48,283 nucleotides of DNA. It comes from Roseofilum casamattae BLCC-M143 (lineage in GTDB: Bacteria; Cyanobacteriota; Cyanobacteriia; Cyanobacteriales; Desertifilaceae). The stretch lies in the NCBI RefSeq assembly GCF_030068455.1, contig NZ_JAQOSQ010000026.1:1-48283 (forward strand), written 5' to 3'. Both the position numbers and the translations under genes were made by a program. Positions 17,486 to 26,817 of the stretch are shown one piece after another; position 1 is the first letter of the stretch, and the number at the start of each line of letters is the position of its first letter. A model generated the notes under the pieces. That model did not search any database, was not told the origin of the DNA, and saw nothing but the letters and a program-made list of their open reading frames with translations.

Positions 17486-20074
17486 TTACGGCAGAGATTC
17501 AGTCGAATGTCCCATTTCCTCGCGCAAGCCAACCGCAATTTTACTATGCTTTTCAATCTGACTCATCACTTGTTTGGCTCGTTGAATTACCGCGCTCGGT
17601 AATCCAGCCAACCGTCCCGCTTCAATCCCATAGGATTTATCCGCACCTCCCGGTTGCACTTGATGCAGAAAAATAATCTTATCCGGCATTTCTTTCACCG
17701 TTACTTGATAGTTACTCACATTATCCAAAATCGAGGCAAGCTCGTTTAATTCGTGATAATGAGTCGCGAAAATAGTGCGAGCGCCAATTTCTGTAGCTAA
17801 ATATTCTGCCACTGCCCAAGCAATGGAAAGCCCGTCAAAAGTAGCTGTTCCGCGACCAATTTCATCTAACAAAACCAGAGAACGAGAAGTACCGTGATTG
17901 AGAATATTCGCTGTCTCGTTCATTTCCACCATAAACGTTGATTGCCCGGTGGCCAGGTCGTCTACAGCTCCAACTCGTGTAAAAATGCGATCGCAAATCC
18001 CCAATTTTGCTGACGTTGCCGGCACGAAACTCCCAATTTGCGCCATCAGTTGAATTAAGCCAACTTGCCGTAAATAACAACTTTTTCCACTGGCATTCGG
18101 ACCGGTTAGAATAATTAAGTCGGTTGGATTATCGGGTGCGGATTGACCTAAATACGTCGAATTCGGCACAAAAAAAGCTCGTCCCAAGGTTTGCTCGACC
18201 ACCGGATGTCGTCCTTCAATAATTCTAATTTCGCGACTTTCGCTGAACTGCGGACGACAATAGCCTTCCACTACCGCAATATCTGCTAATCCAGCTAACA
18301 CATCTAACGCGGCAACGGCGCGAGAAACATTGCGAATTTCTTCAGCATATTCTCCAACTCCAGTCCGCAGTTGTACGAATAGTTCGTACTCTAATTGATT
18401 TAAATCTTCTCGTGCCGTCAGAATTCTCGCTTCTCTCTCTTTTAGCTCTTCAGTAATATAGCGCTCTTCATTTACTAAGGTTTGTTTGCGAGTATAATCT
18501 TCGGGAACTAAATCGGATTTCGATCGCGAAATACTAATATAATAGCCAAATGTCTTATTATAGCCAACTTTCAGATTAGAAATTCCCGTTCTCTCTCGCT
18601 CCCGAGTTTCCAAAGACGCCAACCATTCGCGATCGCCCTCCGACTCCGATCGCATGTTATCCAATTCCGCACTAATTCCTGCCTGAATTAATCCTCCTTC
18701 TTTCAACTGTTGCGGCGGAGATTCGACTAAAGATTGCTTAATTGTCTCGGCTAATTGCTCCAACTGTGGGGGCACGGTTTGCAGGGTTTTCAAGAACGCA
18801 GAATTTCCTGACAAAGCAATTTCAGCGAGTAAAGGCAGTTGGGATAATGATTGGGATAGAGCGATTAATTCTTTCGCATTTGCCGTTCCCGAACCCGCTC
18901 GTCCGCTCAATCGTTCTAAGTCGGAAATTTGCCGCAAAATTTGCCGAATTGAGGTGCGCAATTGCGTGTCTTGTACCAGTTCTGTTATGGTATCTTGCCG
19001 CGCTTCAATTCCTTTCACTTTTAACAACGGTTGCAATAACCATCGTTGCAATGCCCGTCCTCCCATGGGAGTTAACGTCCGATCGATCGCATGAACTAAA
19101 GACCCATGGCGCGCGCGATCGCGAACGGTTTCAGTTATTTCTAAATTGCGCCGACTTTGGTAATCTAAAATCAGGAAATCTTGCGTCGAATACGTTCGCA
19201 ACACTTGTAAAGTAATACTCTTTTGTTTTTGCGTTTCTTCCACATATTCGAGTAAGCCTCCAGCCGCGCGCACCCCCAGAGGAATGCGATCGCATCCCAT
19301 TCCTTCGAGCGATCGTACTTTAAATTTGCTCAAAATTTTCTCTTTGGCTTCCGTCAAAGCAAACGGAATTTGCGGTCGCCAGGAATAACAAAAACAATCC
19401 GGTAATCCTTCCGGTAATTCCTCTGACTTCTCTCCCGGCCGCAACATTCTGCCAATATCTGGCGCATCAGTTGGAACTAAAACCTCCGACGGTTGCAGTC
19501 GCATCAACTCTTGAGTTAAATGCTCGAGATTGCTCGCTTGCGTCGTGAAAAACTCTCCAGTGGAAATATCCGCATAAGCCAAACCCCAATGATCTTTCAC
19601 TACCACCACTGCGGCTAAAAAGTTATTCTGACGGGCATTCAGCATCGACTCTTCCGTCAGCGTTCCGGGAGTATGAATCTTCGTAATTTCGCGACGAACC
19701 ATCCGTTTTTCTGCCGCTGCCACCGATGCTTCTTCCGTTTGATCGCAGACCACTACCATATATCCTTTCGCCACCAGTTGCGGAGAATAGCGCTCTAACG
19801 CATGATGGGGAACTCCTGTCATCGGAACCCGGCCGATTTCTTTCCCTCCCTCGCGACTGGTGCGGACTAATTCTAATTCTCTCGAAATTGTTACCGCATC
19901 CTGAAAAAAGCATTCAAAAAAGTCCCCCACTCGATAGAGCAAAAGGGCGTGAGGATATTGCTCTTTCACATCTACATAATGCTGGAGCATCGGCGTGAGT
20001 TTGTTGCGCTCCAATTGTCGATAGTCCGCATTTGGAATGCTTAAGTCTTCGGAAGATGCAGGAAAATAACTCAC
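17486..20074 (-). CDS. mutS: DNA mismatch repair protein MutS
   Basis: MutS recognises mispairs and small loops and recruits MutL. The N-terminal mismatch-binding domain carries the Phe-x-Glu motif in [14 protein letters not shown]; then come the connector, lever ([23 protein letters not shown]-type region) and clamp domains. The ATPase domain has Walker [41 protein letters not shown] and ATHYHEL. The 862-residue length is normal for MutS1. The start used is a GTG at 20074; no good ATG lies just upstream. The gene is single and followed by repeat-rich non-coding sequence. Confidence 0.97.
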   Translation of the reverse strand: MSYFPASSEDLSIPNADYRQLERNKLTPMLQHYVDVKEQYPHALLLYRVGDFFECFFQDAVTISRELELVRTSREGGKEIGRVPMTGVPHHALERYSPQLVAKGYMVVVCDQTEEASVAAAEKRMVRREITKIHTPGTLTEESMLNARQNNFLAAVVVVKDHWGLAYADISTGEFFTTQASNLEHLTQELMRLQPSEVLVPTDAPDIGRMLRPGEKSEELPEGLPDCFCYSWRPQIPFALTEAKEKILSKFKVRSLEGMGCDRIPLGVRAAGGLLEYVEETQKQKSITLQVLRTYSTQDFLILDYQSRRNLEITETVRDRARHGSLVHAIDRTLTPMGGRALQRWLLQPLLKVKGIEARQDTITELVQDTQLRTSIRQILRQISDLERLSGRAGSGTANAKELIALSQSLSQLPLLAEIALSGNSAFLKTLQTVPPQLEQLAETIKQSLVESPPQQLKEGGLIQAGISAELDNMRSESEGDREWLASLETRERERTGISNLKVGYNKTFGYYISISRSKSDLVPEDYTRKQTLVNEERYITEELKEREARILTAREDLNQLEYELFVQLRTGVGEYAEEIRNVSRAVAALDVLAGLADIAVVEGYCRPQFSESREIRIIEGRHPVVEQTLGRAFFVPNSTYLGQSAPDNPTDLIILTGPNASGKSCYLRQVGLIQLMAQIGSFVPATSAKLGICDRIFTRVGAVDDLATGQSTFMVEMNETANILNHGTSRSLVLLDEIGRGTATFDGLSIAWAVAEYLATEIGARTIFATHYHELNELASILDNVSNYQVTVKEMPDKIIFLHQVQPGGADKSYGIEAGRLAGLPSAVIQRAKQVMSQIEKHSKIAVGLREEMGHSTESLP

Positions 20075-20121
20075 AGTGGTAGTAATGGGATTTATTCCTT
20101 GGGGATTATACCAAATTGAAG

Positions 20122-20150
20122 AAAAAGGCGCGCGATCGCTCGCACGCCTC
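20122..20150 (-). terminator. Terminator of the first iron porin gene
   Basis: On the minus strand AGGCGTGCG and CGCGCGCCT pair with one mismatch around an AGCGAT loop made from a HIP1 site, and TTTTTC follows. It begins about 35 bases after the porin stop at 20184 and lies before the mutS start. Confidence 0.7.
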
Positions 20151-20183
20151 TTCTTTCAAGATTTAGTTGTTTCTACTTAAATC

Positions 20184-21860
20184 TTAGAACTTGAAGGTAG
20201 TCCGGATGGTTCCAACGTAAACAGTATCGTTGTCGCTGTCTCCTTCAGGATTGATTACAGCCAAGAAACCGGGAGTCACCGAGATGTTGTCGGTCAACTG
20301 CAGTTTGTAGAATGCTTCCAAGTGAATTGGGGTGTCGGGAGCATCGCCAGTTCCGGAAGTGATGTGGGGAGGCATACCGATCATCAGTCCGCCTACGTTA
20401 CCTTCAGCACCCAAGTCGGGGAAGGTAAAGCCAACTAACCAGTTCCAGATATCGGCATCATCAAGCTGGTTGTTAGTACTCAAGTCTTGTGCATTGCTGT
20501 ATTGTCCCCAAGCATTGAAGACAAAGCGATCGCTTGGTGCCCACTCCATGGCAATACCATAGGAGTCGGTGGCGAGCGCTTCTCCGGGTCTGCGGAAGGG
20601 ATCGGACGCCAGAGTACCAATTCCACCAGACAGAGGACCGGACAGACTGCTAGCACCATTGTCAGCAACATAATCGCGAGCATAGGTGAAACCAATGCCG
20701 AATCTATCGCCTTCGTAGCTCAACTGACCCATGGCTTGGAAGTCACCATTGAATAGTCCGCTGCCGCTACCGGGATTATTAGCACCACCTGCTAGGTAAG
20801 AATAACCCAAGCTAATTTGCGGAGTGAAGTAGTACAGACCGGTGATACCAGCATCTCCAACGCCACGGTAGATGGGGCTGAGAGCGCTGAAGCGAGAAAT
20901 CGTACCGCTTCCAGAACTGTTGACACTGAAGGTTGGGATCAAGTCATCGGGAGCTTGACCGATGGGACCGATCTGCATGATCCCTCTGGGAGCACCATCT
21001 TCAAAGTAACCGCCGTAGGGGAAGCGGTAGGTTAAGATACTCACTTCAAAAGCATTGTCCGTATCAGTAGCATAGCCCACACGAGCAGCAGCACTCCCCA
21101 AAGCACCGCGAGTTCCGGCAATATTACCAGCTTGCAAACGGGTTCTCAAGCTGTCTTCCCCAGTGAAGCTGGTATCGAAGTTTAAGCGAACTCGACCGGC
21201 AAAGGTCGCTTCATCATCAATATCGCGTAAGTGACCTCCAGGAGCAAGGTTCTCAGAGATCCGACGGCGGTCTGGACCCCAACCTCTCAGAGGGCGGTCA
21301 TCGCCGAAAGAGTTAATGAAAGCAAAGATTGCTTCCCCTTTCAGTTTGGTCGTGGTCGAGAACTGATGGTCTTCTAAGAACTCAACCCGTGCTTCGAGAC
21401 TGTCTACTCGTCCGCGCAGAGTTGCCAATTCGGCAGCAAATTCTTCTTGCAAGCGTTGCAGTACGGCTAAGTCTTCGCGGGTAACTAAGTTAGCGGTTGC
21501 TGCAGCAATTAATTCATTGATCCGGTCTAAGCAAGCGTTGACACCAGCGGCAAACTCATAACGAGTCATGGCGCGGTTACCGCGATAGGTTCCATTGGGG
21601 TAACCGGCAATACAGCCGTAGCGTTCTACCAAGGATTGCAGCGCTTGGAAGGCCCAGTCAGTCGGACGAACGTCCCGTAATTGAGATACGGAAGTTACCT
21701 GGCCGATGGAAGCATTGCTGCGAGTGCCAGTGGAATACTCGCGAATTTGGTTAATATCGGTTTCAGCGGGCTGCGCGATCGCAGCACCCGGTACAACAAA
21801 AGCCGCACCCAACAGAGTTGAGGTCAGGCTCAGTGATTTCCATAAAAGCTTCGAGTTCAT
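20184..21860 (-). CDS. Iron-uptake porin, SLH plus OprB domains (copy B)
   Basis: This is an outer-membrane beta-barrel of the cyanobacterial SLH-OprB family, linked in other cyanobacteria to uptake of inorganic iron. A signal peptide (LLGAAFVVPGAAIA) is followed by an S-layer homology domain (VTSVSQLRDVRPTDWAFQALQ to CIAGYPNGTYRGNRAMTRYEFA), which anchors to peptidoglycan. A coiled coil (LQEEFAAELATLRGRVDSLE) and the carbohydrate-selective-porin barrel then run to a C-terminal phenylalanine (RTTFKF). It is a tandem paralogue of the gene at 22065; a 204-base spacer and a terminator downstream suggest separate transcripts. Confidence 0.92.
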   Translation of the reverse strand: MNSKLLWKSLSLTSTLLGAAFVVPGAAIAQPAETDINQIREYSTGTRSNASIGQVTSVSQLRDVRPTDWAFQALQSLVERYGCIAGYPNGTYRGNRAMTRYEFAAGVNACLDRINELIAAATANLVTREDLAVLQRLQEEFAAELATLRGRVDSLEARVEFLEDHQFSTTTKLKGEAIFAFINSFGDDRPLRGWGPDRRRISENLAPGGHLRDIDDEATFAGRVRLNFDTSFTGEDSLRTRLQAGNIAGTRGALGSAAARVGYATDTDNAFEVSILTYRFPYGGYFEDGAPRGIMQIGPIGQAPDDLIPTFSVNSSGSGTISRFSALSPIYRGVGDAGITGLYYFTPQISLGYSYLAGGANNPGSGSGLFNGDFQAMGQLSYEGDRFGIGFTYARDYVADNGASSLSGPLSGGIGTLASDPFRRPGEALATDSYGIAMEWAPSDRFVFNAWGQYSNAQDLSTNNQLDDADIWNWLVGFTFPDLGAEGNVGGLMIGMPPHITSGTGDAPDTPIHLEAFYKLQLTDNISVTPGFLAVINPEGDSDNDTVYVGTIRTTFKF

Positions 21861-22014
21861 TGATTTTTCTCCTCACACCATTAAGAATCGTCAACTTCCC
21901 AATCGGGATTTTAACACCTAAACCCTGGAATGTCAGTTTCCAGAGTTTAGACTGTACTAACTATAGCGGCTGGGTTGAAATTTTGCACCTCAACCGCAGT
22001 TTTATCTGCACGTA

Positions 22015-22054
22015 CTCGCTAAGGCTGCAACCTTAATCTTACAACCTTAGCGAG
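22015..22054. other. Hairpin between the two porin genes
   Basis: CTCGCTAAGG (22015-22024) and CCTTAGCGAG (22045-22054) pair perfectly, with a second small stem (AAGG/CCTT) in the loop. It lies directly past the stop of the upstream porin gene (22065) but no U-tract follows on the minus strand, so it may be an RNA-stabilising 3' end or a weak terminator. Confidence 0.45.
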
Positions 22055-22064
22055 CATAAACCAA

Positions 22065-23807
22065 TTAGAACGAGAAAGTTGTTCTCAGCGTACCAACAAC
22101 AATCGTGTCTTCATCCAAGGCGCCTTGGACTGGGTCGATGAGTACGGTAAAGCCGGGAGTAATAGAGATATTGTCCGACACCCGCATTTTGTAGAATGCT
22201 TCGATATTGATTGGGGTGTCATTCTCAACTCTACCCGCTAGACTAACGCCGGCTAAGGTGGGGGGGACTCCGACAGAAAGTCCGCCGACGTTACCGGGAC
22301 GGAACAGGTCGGGGAATGCCATATTCACCGCATACGTCCAGATATCGCCACTGCCTCTAGAACCGCGACTGAGTAGTCGAGCATCGGTATAGGTCATAAA
22401 CCCGTTCACCACAAACTTCGGACTCACCCGCCAGGATAAAGCTCCACCGTAGGAGTTAGTTGATGTACGCCCGATATTGGAGAGCAAACTCGTTTGCGGT
22501 GTACCGACTAACTCGTAACCATATCCGTTATCGTAGATGGCTCCATTTTGAGTGTGATAACCATTGGCATAGGTGAAGGCAAAGGAAAAATTCTGGGAAG
22601 GGGTTACCGTGAGCTGAGTCAGCAGACCATAATCGCCGCCTCGGTCGTTGGCAGGATTATTGAGGTCATCTTGGAAAAAGCCAACGCTGAAATTCGCCGC
22701 GCCCAAGTTCAGGAATTTAAAGTCTCCCAAATTGATATCAACGCCTAGACCAGCACCACCACCAATGCGATAGATAGGGTTGCGTTGGGAGAAGGCATTA
22801 AGCGATCCATTGCCACCATCGTAATCTTCAAAGTAAGGGTTGAGGGTGGGGACAAAGTCATCAAAAGTTCCGCCATCTGCCGAAAGGACAAAACTAAACC
22901 GGTTGTTATAGCTCCAGTAGTATTGCAGCTTATCTAAGTAAACCTGGTTATTGCCGAATTCCTCGTTGGCTTGGAAGGTTTGCAGTCCTATACCAGAGTC
23001 ATTCTGGAAGTTAAATAAACCAGTGGAATGGGCTTGTAGGCGAGTTAACAGCAGGTCTTTCCCAGTGAAACTAGTGTTCAAGTTCATCCGAACCCGACCC
23101 ATAAATGCAGTTTCATTGTCGCCCGAGTAATCACCCAGATCGTTAAGATTGGCATCATCAAAGCTGCTACTAGCTCCCAGAACGGCCCGACGGCTGCCAA
23201 CGTTGAAGCGAGCATCGTTCGCGTGGCGATCGCCATTCCAAGCATCTGTGACTGCAAAAATCGCTTCACCCACTAATTTAGTCGTGGTTGAGAACTGGTT
23301 CGCTTCTAGTTCTGTGGTTCGAGCTTCCAGAGCATCGACTCGACCGCGCAGGGTGGCCAGTTCGGCTGCAAATTCTTCTTGCAGTCGTTGCAACACCGCT
23401 AAATCTTCGCGGGTGGCTGCATTGGCTGTCGCGGCTGCGATTAGCTCGTTAACCCGATCTAAACAAGCATTAAGACCCGCCGCAAACTCGTAACGCGTGA
23501 TAGCGCGGTTGCCTCGGAAGGTGCCGTTCGGATAACCCGCAATACAGCCATAACGCTCGACCAAAGACTGTAGGGCTTGGAATGCCCAGTCAGTCGGACG
23601 AACGTCCCGCAGTTGGGAGACCGAGGTTACCTGTTCCGTTTCTTCTTCCGCAAACTCTTGTTCTACAGCCGTATCGATGCTGTATTCGATCGCCTGTTCC
23701 AGAATAGACTGCTCGTCTTGAGCAAATGCTTCTGTAACCGTACCGGAGATCGACATCCCGACTACTATCGGACTAACCAATAGGGTTTTCCACAAACGAT
23801 TTGACAT
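22065..23807 (-). CDS. Iron-uptake porin, SLH plus OprB domains (copy A)
   Basis: The domain order is the same as in the neighbouring copy: signal peptide (SPIVVGMSISGTVTEAFA), SLH domain with VTSVSQLRDVRPTDWAFQAL and CIAGYPNGTFRGNRAITRYEFA, coiled coil (LQEEFAAELATLRGRVDALE), then the barrel ending in TLRTTFSF. The SLH and coiled-coil parts are nearly identical between copies while the barrels have diverged, most of all in surface-loop-like stretches. The linker before the SLH domain is long and acidic (EQAIEYSIDTAVEQEFAEEE). At 580 residues it is within the family's range. Confidence 0.92.
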   Translation of the reverse strand: MSNRLWKTLLVSPIVVGMSISGTVTEAFAQDEQSILEQAIEYSIDTAVEQEFAEEETEQVTSVSQLRDVRPTDWAFQALQSLVERYGCIAGYPNGTFRGNRAITRYEFAAGLNACLDRVNELIAAATANAATREDLAVLQRLQEEFAAELATLRGRVDALEARTTELEANQFSTTTKLVGEAIFAVTDAWNGDRHANDARFNVGSRRAVLGASSSFDDANLNDLGDYSGDNETAFMGRVRMNLNTSFTGKDLLLTRLQAHSTGLFNFQNDSGIGLQTFQANEEFGNNQVYLDKLQYYWSYNNRFSFVLSADGGTFDDFVPTLNPYFEDYDGGNGSLNAFSQRNPIYRIGGGAGLGVDINLGDFKFLNLGAANFSVGFFQDDLNNPANDRGGDYGLLTQLTVTPSQNFSFAFTYANGYHTQNGAIYDNGYGYELVGTPQTSLLSNIGRTSTNSYGGALSWRVSPKFVVNGFMTYTDARLLSRGSRGSGDIWTYAVNMAFPDLFRPGNVGGLSVGVPPTLAGVSLAGRVENDTPINIEAFYKMRVSDNISITPGFTVLIDPVQGALDEDTIVVGTLRTTFSF

Positions 23808-23868
23808 AATTACTGGCTCCTCACACCTTGAAGCTCGATCGCTATTAGTAAGCTTATTCTACTCTAAC

Positions 23869-24147
23869 TTATGCTATTTGGGAGATGGCTTGTGCTAAAG
23901 CAAAATCCTTCTCTGTTAAACCACCAGCATCGTGAGTTGTCAAGCTGATGGTCACCCGGTTGTAGGATATTGCTAAGTCCGGATGATGATCGGCGGCTTC
24001 TGCTGGCTCGACCAAACGATTGACAAACGCGATCGCTTCGACAAAATCTTTGAACTTGCGCTCAGAGCGGAGAGTATCTTCCCAAACTTCCCATCCAGTT
24101 AGAGTTTTGGCTTTTTCGATAATTTCCGATTGTGTTAATTTATCCAT
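23869..24147 (-). CDS. Pterin-4a-carbinolamine dehydratase
   Basis: This small enzyme (92 residues from the ATG at 24147; the frame is open to 24183) dehydrates 4a-hydroxytetrahydrobiopterin. Its signature is in EPAEAADHHPDLAISYNRV, with H54, H55 and P56, and the C-terminal SLTTHDAGGLTEKDFALA. Cyanobacterial members may act in pterin recycling or as assembly helpers; there is no aromatic hydroxylase nearby to say which. The gene lies just downstream of the structured segment at 24174-24493 in the minus-strand sense, so that segment would lie in its leader if it is transcribed from far upstream. Confidence 0.9.
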   Translation of the reverse strand: MDKLTQSEIIEKAKTLTGWEVWEDTLRSERKFKDFVEAIAFVNRLVEPAEAADHHPDLAISYNRVTISLTTHDAGGLTEKDFALAQAISQIA

Positions 24148-24173
24148 TGATTTCGTACCGTTTAAAAAACTAT

Positions 24174-24493
24174 CCGCTCTCACTGGTTATAATCTCTTGC
24201 TTCCGAGTTTTTGCGCTCGAGAGCTAGGGATTACCAATAGTGAGAGCGGTGTAGCGGGTCTTCAGTTTGATACCTGACTGCCGGGAGGAACCCCAGCTAG
24301 TTTCATCATTTGAAGGTAATGTTACCCAAAGCGAGACTAGTCTTTAGAGTACAGCCCCGGCACGCAGTCGGCTCACATCAACTTGAAGACCCATGCGTTT
24401 ACTACTATCTGACATCGGCATCACCTCCTACATTTCATGACATCAAACTCTCTAAGGAGTTTAAGGAGCATCTGGCTCCTGGTGCCTTGCACC
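24174..24493. ncRNA. Candidate structured RNA or palindromic element between pcd and psbD
   Basis: Four hundred bases here lack a convincing gene but hold a dense set of nested inverted repeats. CCGCTCTCACT (24174-24184) pairs perfectly with 24239-24249. A 16-base stem (24256-24271 with 24377-24392, two mismatches) encloses ACTGCCGGG (24277-24285) with CCCGG..CAGT (24356-24368), then CTAGTTTC (24297-24304) with GAGACTAG (24333-24340), then GGTAA/TTACC (24315-24326). Three tidy small hairpins follow: AAACTC/GAGTTT (24445-24462), GGAGC/GCTCC (24465-24479), GGTGC/GCACC (24481-24493). The strand is not decided. It could be a non-coding RNA, a cis-regulatory leader, or a mobile structured RNA such as a solo HEARO/omega-RNA type element; I cannot name the family. 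Confidence 0.5.
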
Positions 24494-24581
24494 TGTGGAC
24501 TACCTTAACACAGACTTTTGCGATCGGGAGTAGGGAATGGACTTTGGAATATTCCTATTTGGTCGAGCCGGGAAGAACAAC

Positions 24582-24611
24582 AAAAAAGGAGCAAATTTTA
24601 GTTTGCTCCTT
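24582..24611 (-). terminator. Terminator of psbD
   Basis: On the minus strand GGAGCAAA and TTTGCTCC (24588-24609) form a perfect 8-bp stem with a six-base loop, followed by TTTTTT. It begins some 40 bases after the psbD stop, closing a monocistronic transcript. Confidence 0.88.
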
Positions 24612-24651
24612 CAAGTTATCTAATTATACAATACTTACTGCTCTTGTAGAA

Positions 24652-25707
24652 TTACAGAGCATTACCGCGAGGAAGAACTTCTTCGGGGAATTGGAAGAAT
24701 TTGTGCGGTTGGTCGGCTGGAGCCATCCAAGCGCGCAGTCCTTCGTTCAACAAGATATTCTTGGTGTAGAAGGTTTCAAATTCTGGGTCTTCTGCCGCAC
24801 GAAGTTCTTGGGAGACGAAGTCATAAGCCCGCAAGTTGAGTGCCAGTCCGACGATGCCGATAGAACTCATCCACAGTCCCATGACGGGAACAAACAGCAT
24901 GAAGAAGTGCAACCAACGCTTGTTGGAGAAGGCAATTCCGAAGATTTGGCTCCAGAAGCGGTTGGCGGTCACCATGGAGTAGGTTTCTTCCGCTTGAGTC
25001 GGTTCAAAGGCGCGGAAGGTGTTGGCGTTTTCACTGTCTTGGAACAGGGTGTTTTCTACGGTAGCTCCGTGGATGGCGCACAGTAGCGCTCCACCGAGGA
25101 TACCGGCCACTCCCATCATGTGGAAGGGGTTCAACGTCCAGTTGTGGAATCCTTGTAGGAACAGGATGAAGCGGAAGATTGCCGCGACACCGAAGCTGGG
25201 TGCGAAGAACCAGCTCGACTGTCCCAAGGGGTACATGAGGAAGACGCTGACAAAGACGGCGATGGGGCCGCTGAAAGCGATCGCATTGTAGGGACGAATA
25301 CCTACGAGGCGAGCGATTTCAAATTGACGCAGCATGAACCCAATGAGGGAGAAGGCGCCGTGGAGTGCCACGAATGCCCACAGTCCGCCCAGTTGGCACC
25401 AACGAGCGAAGTTACCTTGTGCTTCGGGTCCCCAGAGGAAGAGCAGGGAATGTCCCATGCTATCTGCGGGGCTGGATACGGCTACGGTGAGGAAGTTTCC
25501 GCCTTCGAGGTAGGAGGAAGCCAGACCGTGGGTGTACCAGGAGGTGACGAAGGTGGTGCCGGTGAGCCAACCGCCAATGGCGAGGAAGGCACAGGGGAAC
25601 AGGAGCAGTCCCGACCACCCGATGAAGACAAAGCGATCGCGCTTGAGCCAGTCGTCGAGGACATCAAACCATCCTCTTTCTGGCGCGCGTCCGACTGCAA
25701 TAGTCAT
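24652..25707 (-). CDS. psbD: Photosystem II D2 protein
   Basis: D2 is one of the two reaction-centre polypeptides of PSII; with D1 it binds P680, pheophytin, the QA quinone and the non-haem iron. The 351-residue sequence ([28 protein letters not shown] to the ending [17 protein letters not shown]) is canonical, including [22 protein letters not shown] with the chlorophyll histidine and the [10 protein letters not shown] region with an iron/QA histidine. Unlike the usual psbDC operon, no psbC overlaps its 3' end: a terminator comes 40 bases after the stop. It is thus probably the second, stand-alone psbD copy common in cyanobacteria. It is divergent from ycf4. Confidence 0.98.
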   Translation of the reverse strand: MTIAVGRAPERGWFDVLDDWLKRDRFVFIGWSGLLLFPCAFLAIGGWLTGTTFVTSWYTHGLASSYLEGGNFLTVAVSSPADSMGHSLLFLWGPEAQGNFARWCQLGGLWAFVALHGAFSLIGFMLRQFEIARLVGIRPYNAIAFSGPIAVFVSVFLMYPLGQSSWFFAPSFGVAAIFRFILFLQGFHNWTLNPFHMMGVAGILGGALLCAIHGATVENTLFQDSENANTFRAFEPTQAEETYSMVTANRFWSQIFGIAFSNKRWLHFFMLFVPVMGLWMSSIGIVGLALNLRAYDFVSQELRAAEDPEFETFYTKNILLNEGLRAWMAPADQPHKFFQFPEEVLPRGNAL

Positions 25708-26166
25708 TGAACAAATCCTCTGACATTACAAAATGGAATGGATTGCAGGGAAAATTTCCCAAGAGGTTCCCCGAGCCGAGTGTCAAGGGATTCGCCACGG
25801 GGTGGTACAATCCTTGAGAGTCTTTCCCTAAATGAGAGTGACTTTGCTCCTCTCAGGGACAGCCTTTTCCTAAATCAATTTGCCACTCGCCAGTCCTTGG
25901 CTTACGTGGCAAATTAATTTTTCTTAACATACCACACTCAGGAAGAAAAGGCATCCAATTCCTTGGAGGATGGGCTTTCTTAATCATTACTATACAATAA
26001 ATAATCTGAGAAATTTTACAATGCGTCATATATATTCTCAGAAATATACTAATTCTTCTCAGGAGAGAGCCGCAGCGATCGCCGCTGTTCTCGGACGCGG
26101 AGATTAAGGTAAAATCGGGAAAACTCATATGTCGCGCGATCGCAATCCAACCTCAATCACATTCTT
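25708..26166. promoter_or_regulatory. Divergent psbD / ycf4 control region
   Basis: This 459-base spacer separates two divergent photosystem genes. In the psbD leader a palindrome GGGAAAATTTCCC (25748-25760) lies about 40 bases before the ATG, and AGAGGA serves as a likely ribosome site. A TTGACA on the minus strand (25781-25786) lacks a matching -10. A HIP1-like site lies near 26077. A 91-codon minus-strand frame at 25853-26128 looks accidental. Confidence 0.5.
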
Positions 26167-26739
26167 ATGACGACCCAAGGAACCTCAACCCCAACTGAAA
26201 AAAAAGTGTTGCATCAACCCCTACTGGGTTCCCGTCGGTTCAGCAACTATTGGTGGGCAACGGTCATTTCCGTCGGTGCAACGGGGTTCTTGCTTGCCGG
26301 CTTCTCGAGCTATCTGCAAATTAATCTACTTCCCTTCGCTTCGCCCACGGATCTCATCTTCGTTCCCCAGGGATTAGTCATGGGACTCTATGGCACTGCT
26401 GGATTGCTCCTCGCTCTCTATCTATGGCTGGTGATTCTGTGGGATGTGGGCGGCGGATATAACGAGTTTAGCTATAAAACCGGTAAAGCCAGAATTTTTC
26501 GTTGGGGGTTTCCCGGCAAAAATCGCCAAATCGATCTGAGTTATCCCCTAACAGACGTGCAAGCGGTTGGCGTAACCATCCGCGAAGGGATTAACCCAGA
26601 ACGGAAAATTTATCTGCGGGTGAAAGGCAAAGGTAATATTCCCCTAACTCGCGTGGGACAACCGCTGTCATTGTCGAAACTGGAAAATGAGGCGGCGCAG
26701 TTAGCCCGGTTTTTGGATATTCCTCTGGAAGGACTCTAG
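26167..26739 (+). CDS. ycf4: Photosystem I assembly protein Ycf4
   Basis: Ycf4 is a thylakoid protein that helps assemble PSI. The 190-residue protein has the family pattern: a polar start ending in LLGSRRFSNYWWATVISVGATGFLLAG (first membrane helix), SSYLQINLLPFASPTDLIFVPQGLVMGLYGTAGLLL (second helix), then the soluble part with WDVGGGYNEF, IFRWGFPGKNR and the C-terminal LARFLDIPLEGL. A location divergent from psbD fits joint photosystem control, but no shared operator is apparent. Confidence 0.95.
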   Translation: MTTQGTSTPTEKKVLHQPLLGSRRFSNYWWATVISVGATGFLLAGFSSYLQINLLPFASPTDLIFVPQGLVMGLYGTAGLLLALYLWLVILWDVGGGYNEFSYKTGKARIFRWGFPGKNRQIDLSYPLTDVQAVGVTIREGINPERKIYLRVKGKGNIPLTRVGQPLSLSKLENEAAQLARFLDIPLEGL

Positions 26740-26817
26740 CCCTATCAACTCAAAGAACCGAAGAATAATACAATCAGTTGGTAGCTTTGGTAACAGAAAA
26801 TTATTTCATTTAATCCT

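Noticed and set aside
18742-19215. A 157-codon frame antisense to mutS
   Set aside because: The mutS frame explains this region fully and the antisense product has no family features.
24344-24415. A 23-codon minus-strand frame preceded by GGAGGTGATG
   Set aside because: The ribosome-site-like sequence is good, but the frame lies inside the stems of the structured segment and no known small photosynthetic protein matches; kept only as a note under the structured RNA.
24310-25086. A 258-codon plus-strand frame running through the structured segment and antisense to psbD
   Set aside because: Most of it is the mirror of the highly conserved psbD coding strand, and the rest coincides with the inverted-repeat array; no recognisable domain and no ribosome site.
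25853-26128. A 91-codon minus-strand frame in the psbD-ycf4 spacer
   Set aside because: Composition is erratic, no ribosome site, no recognisable motif, and it spans the probable promoter region of ycf4.
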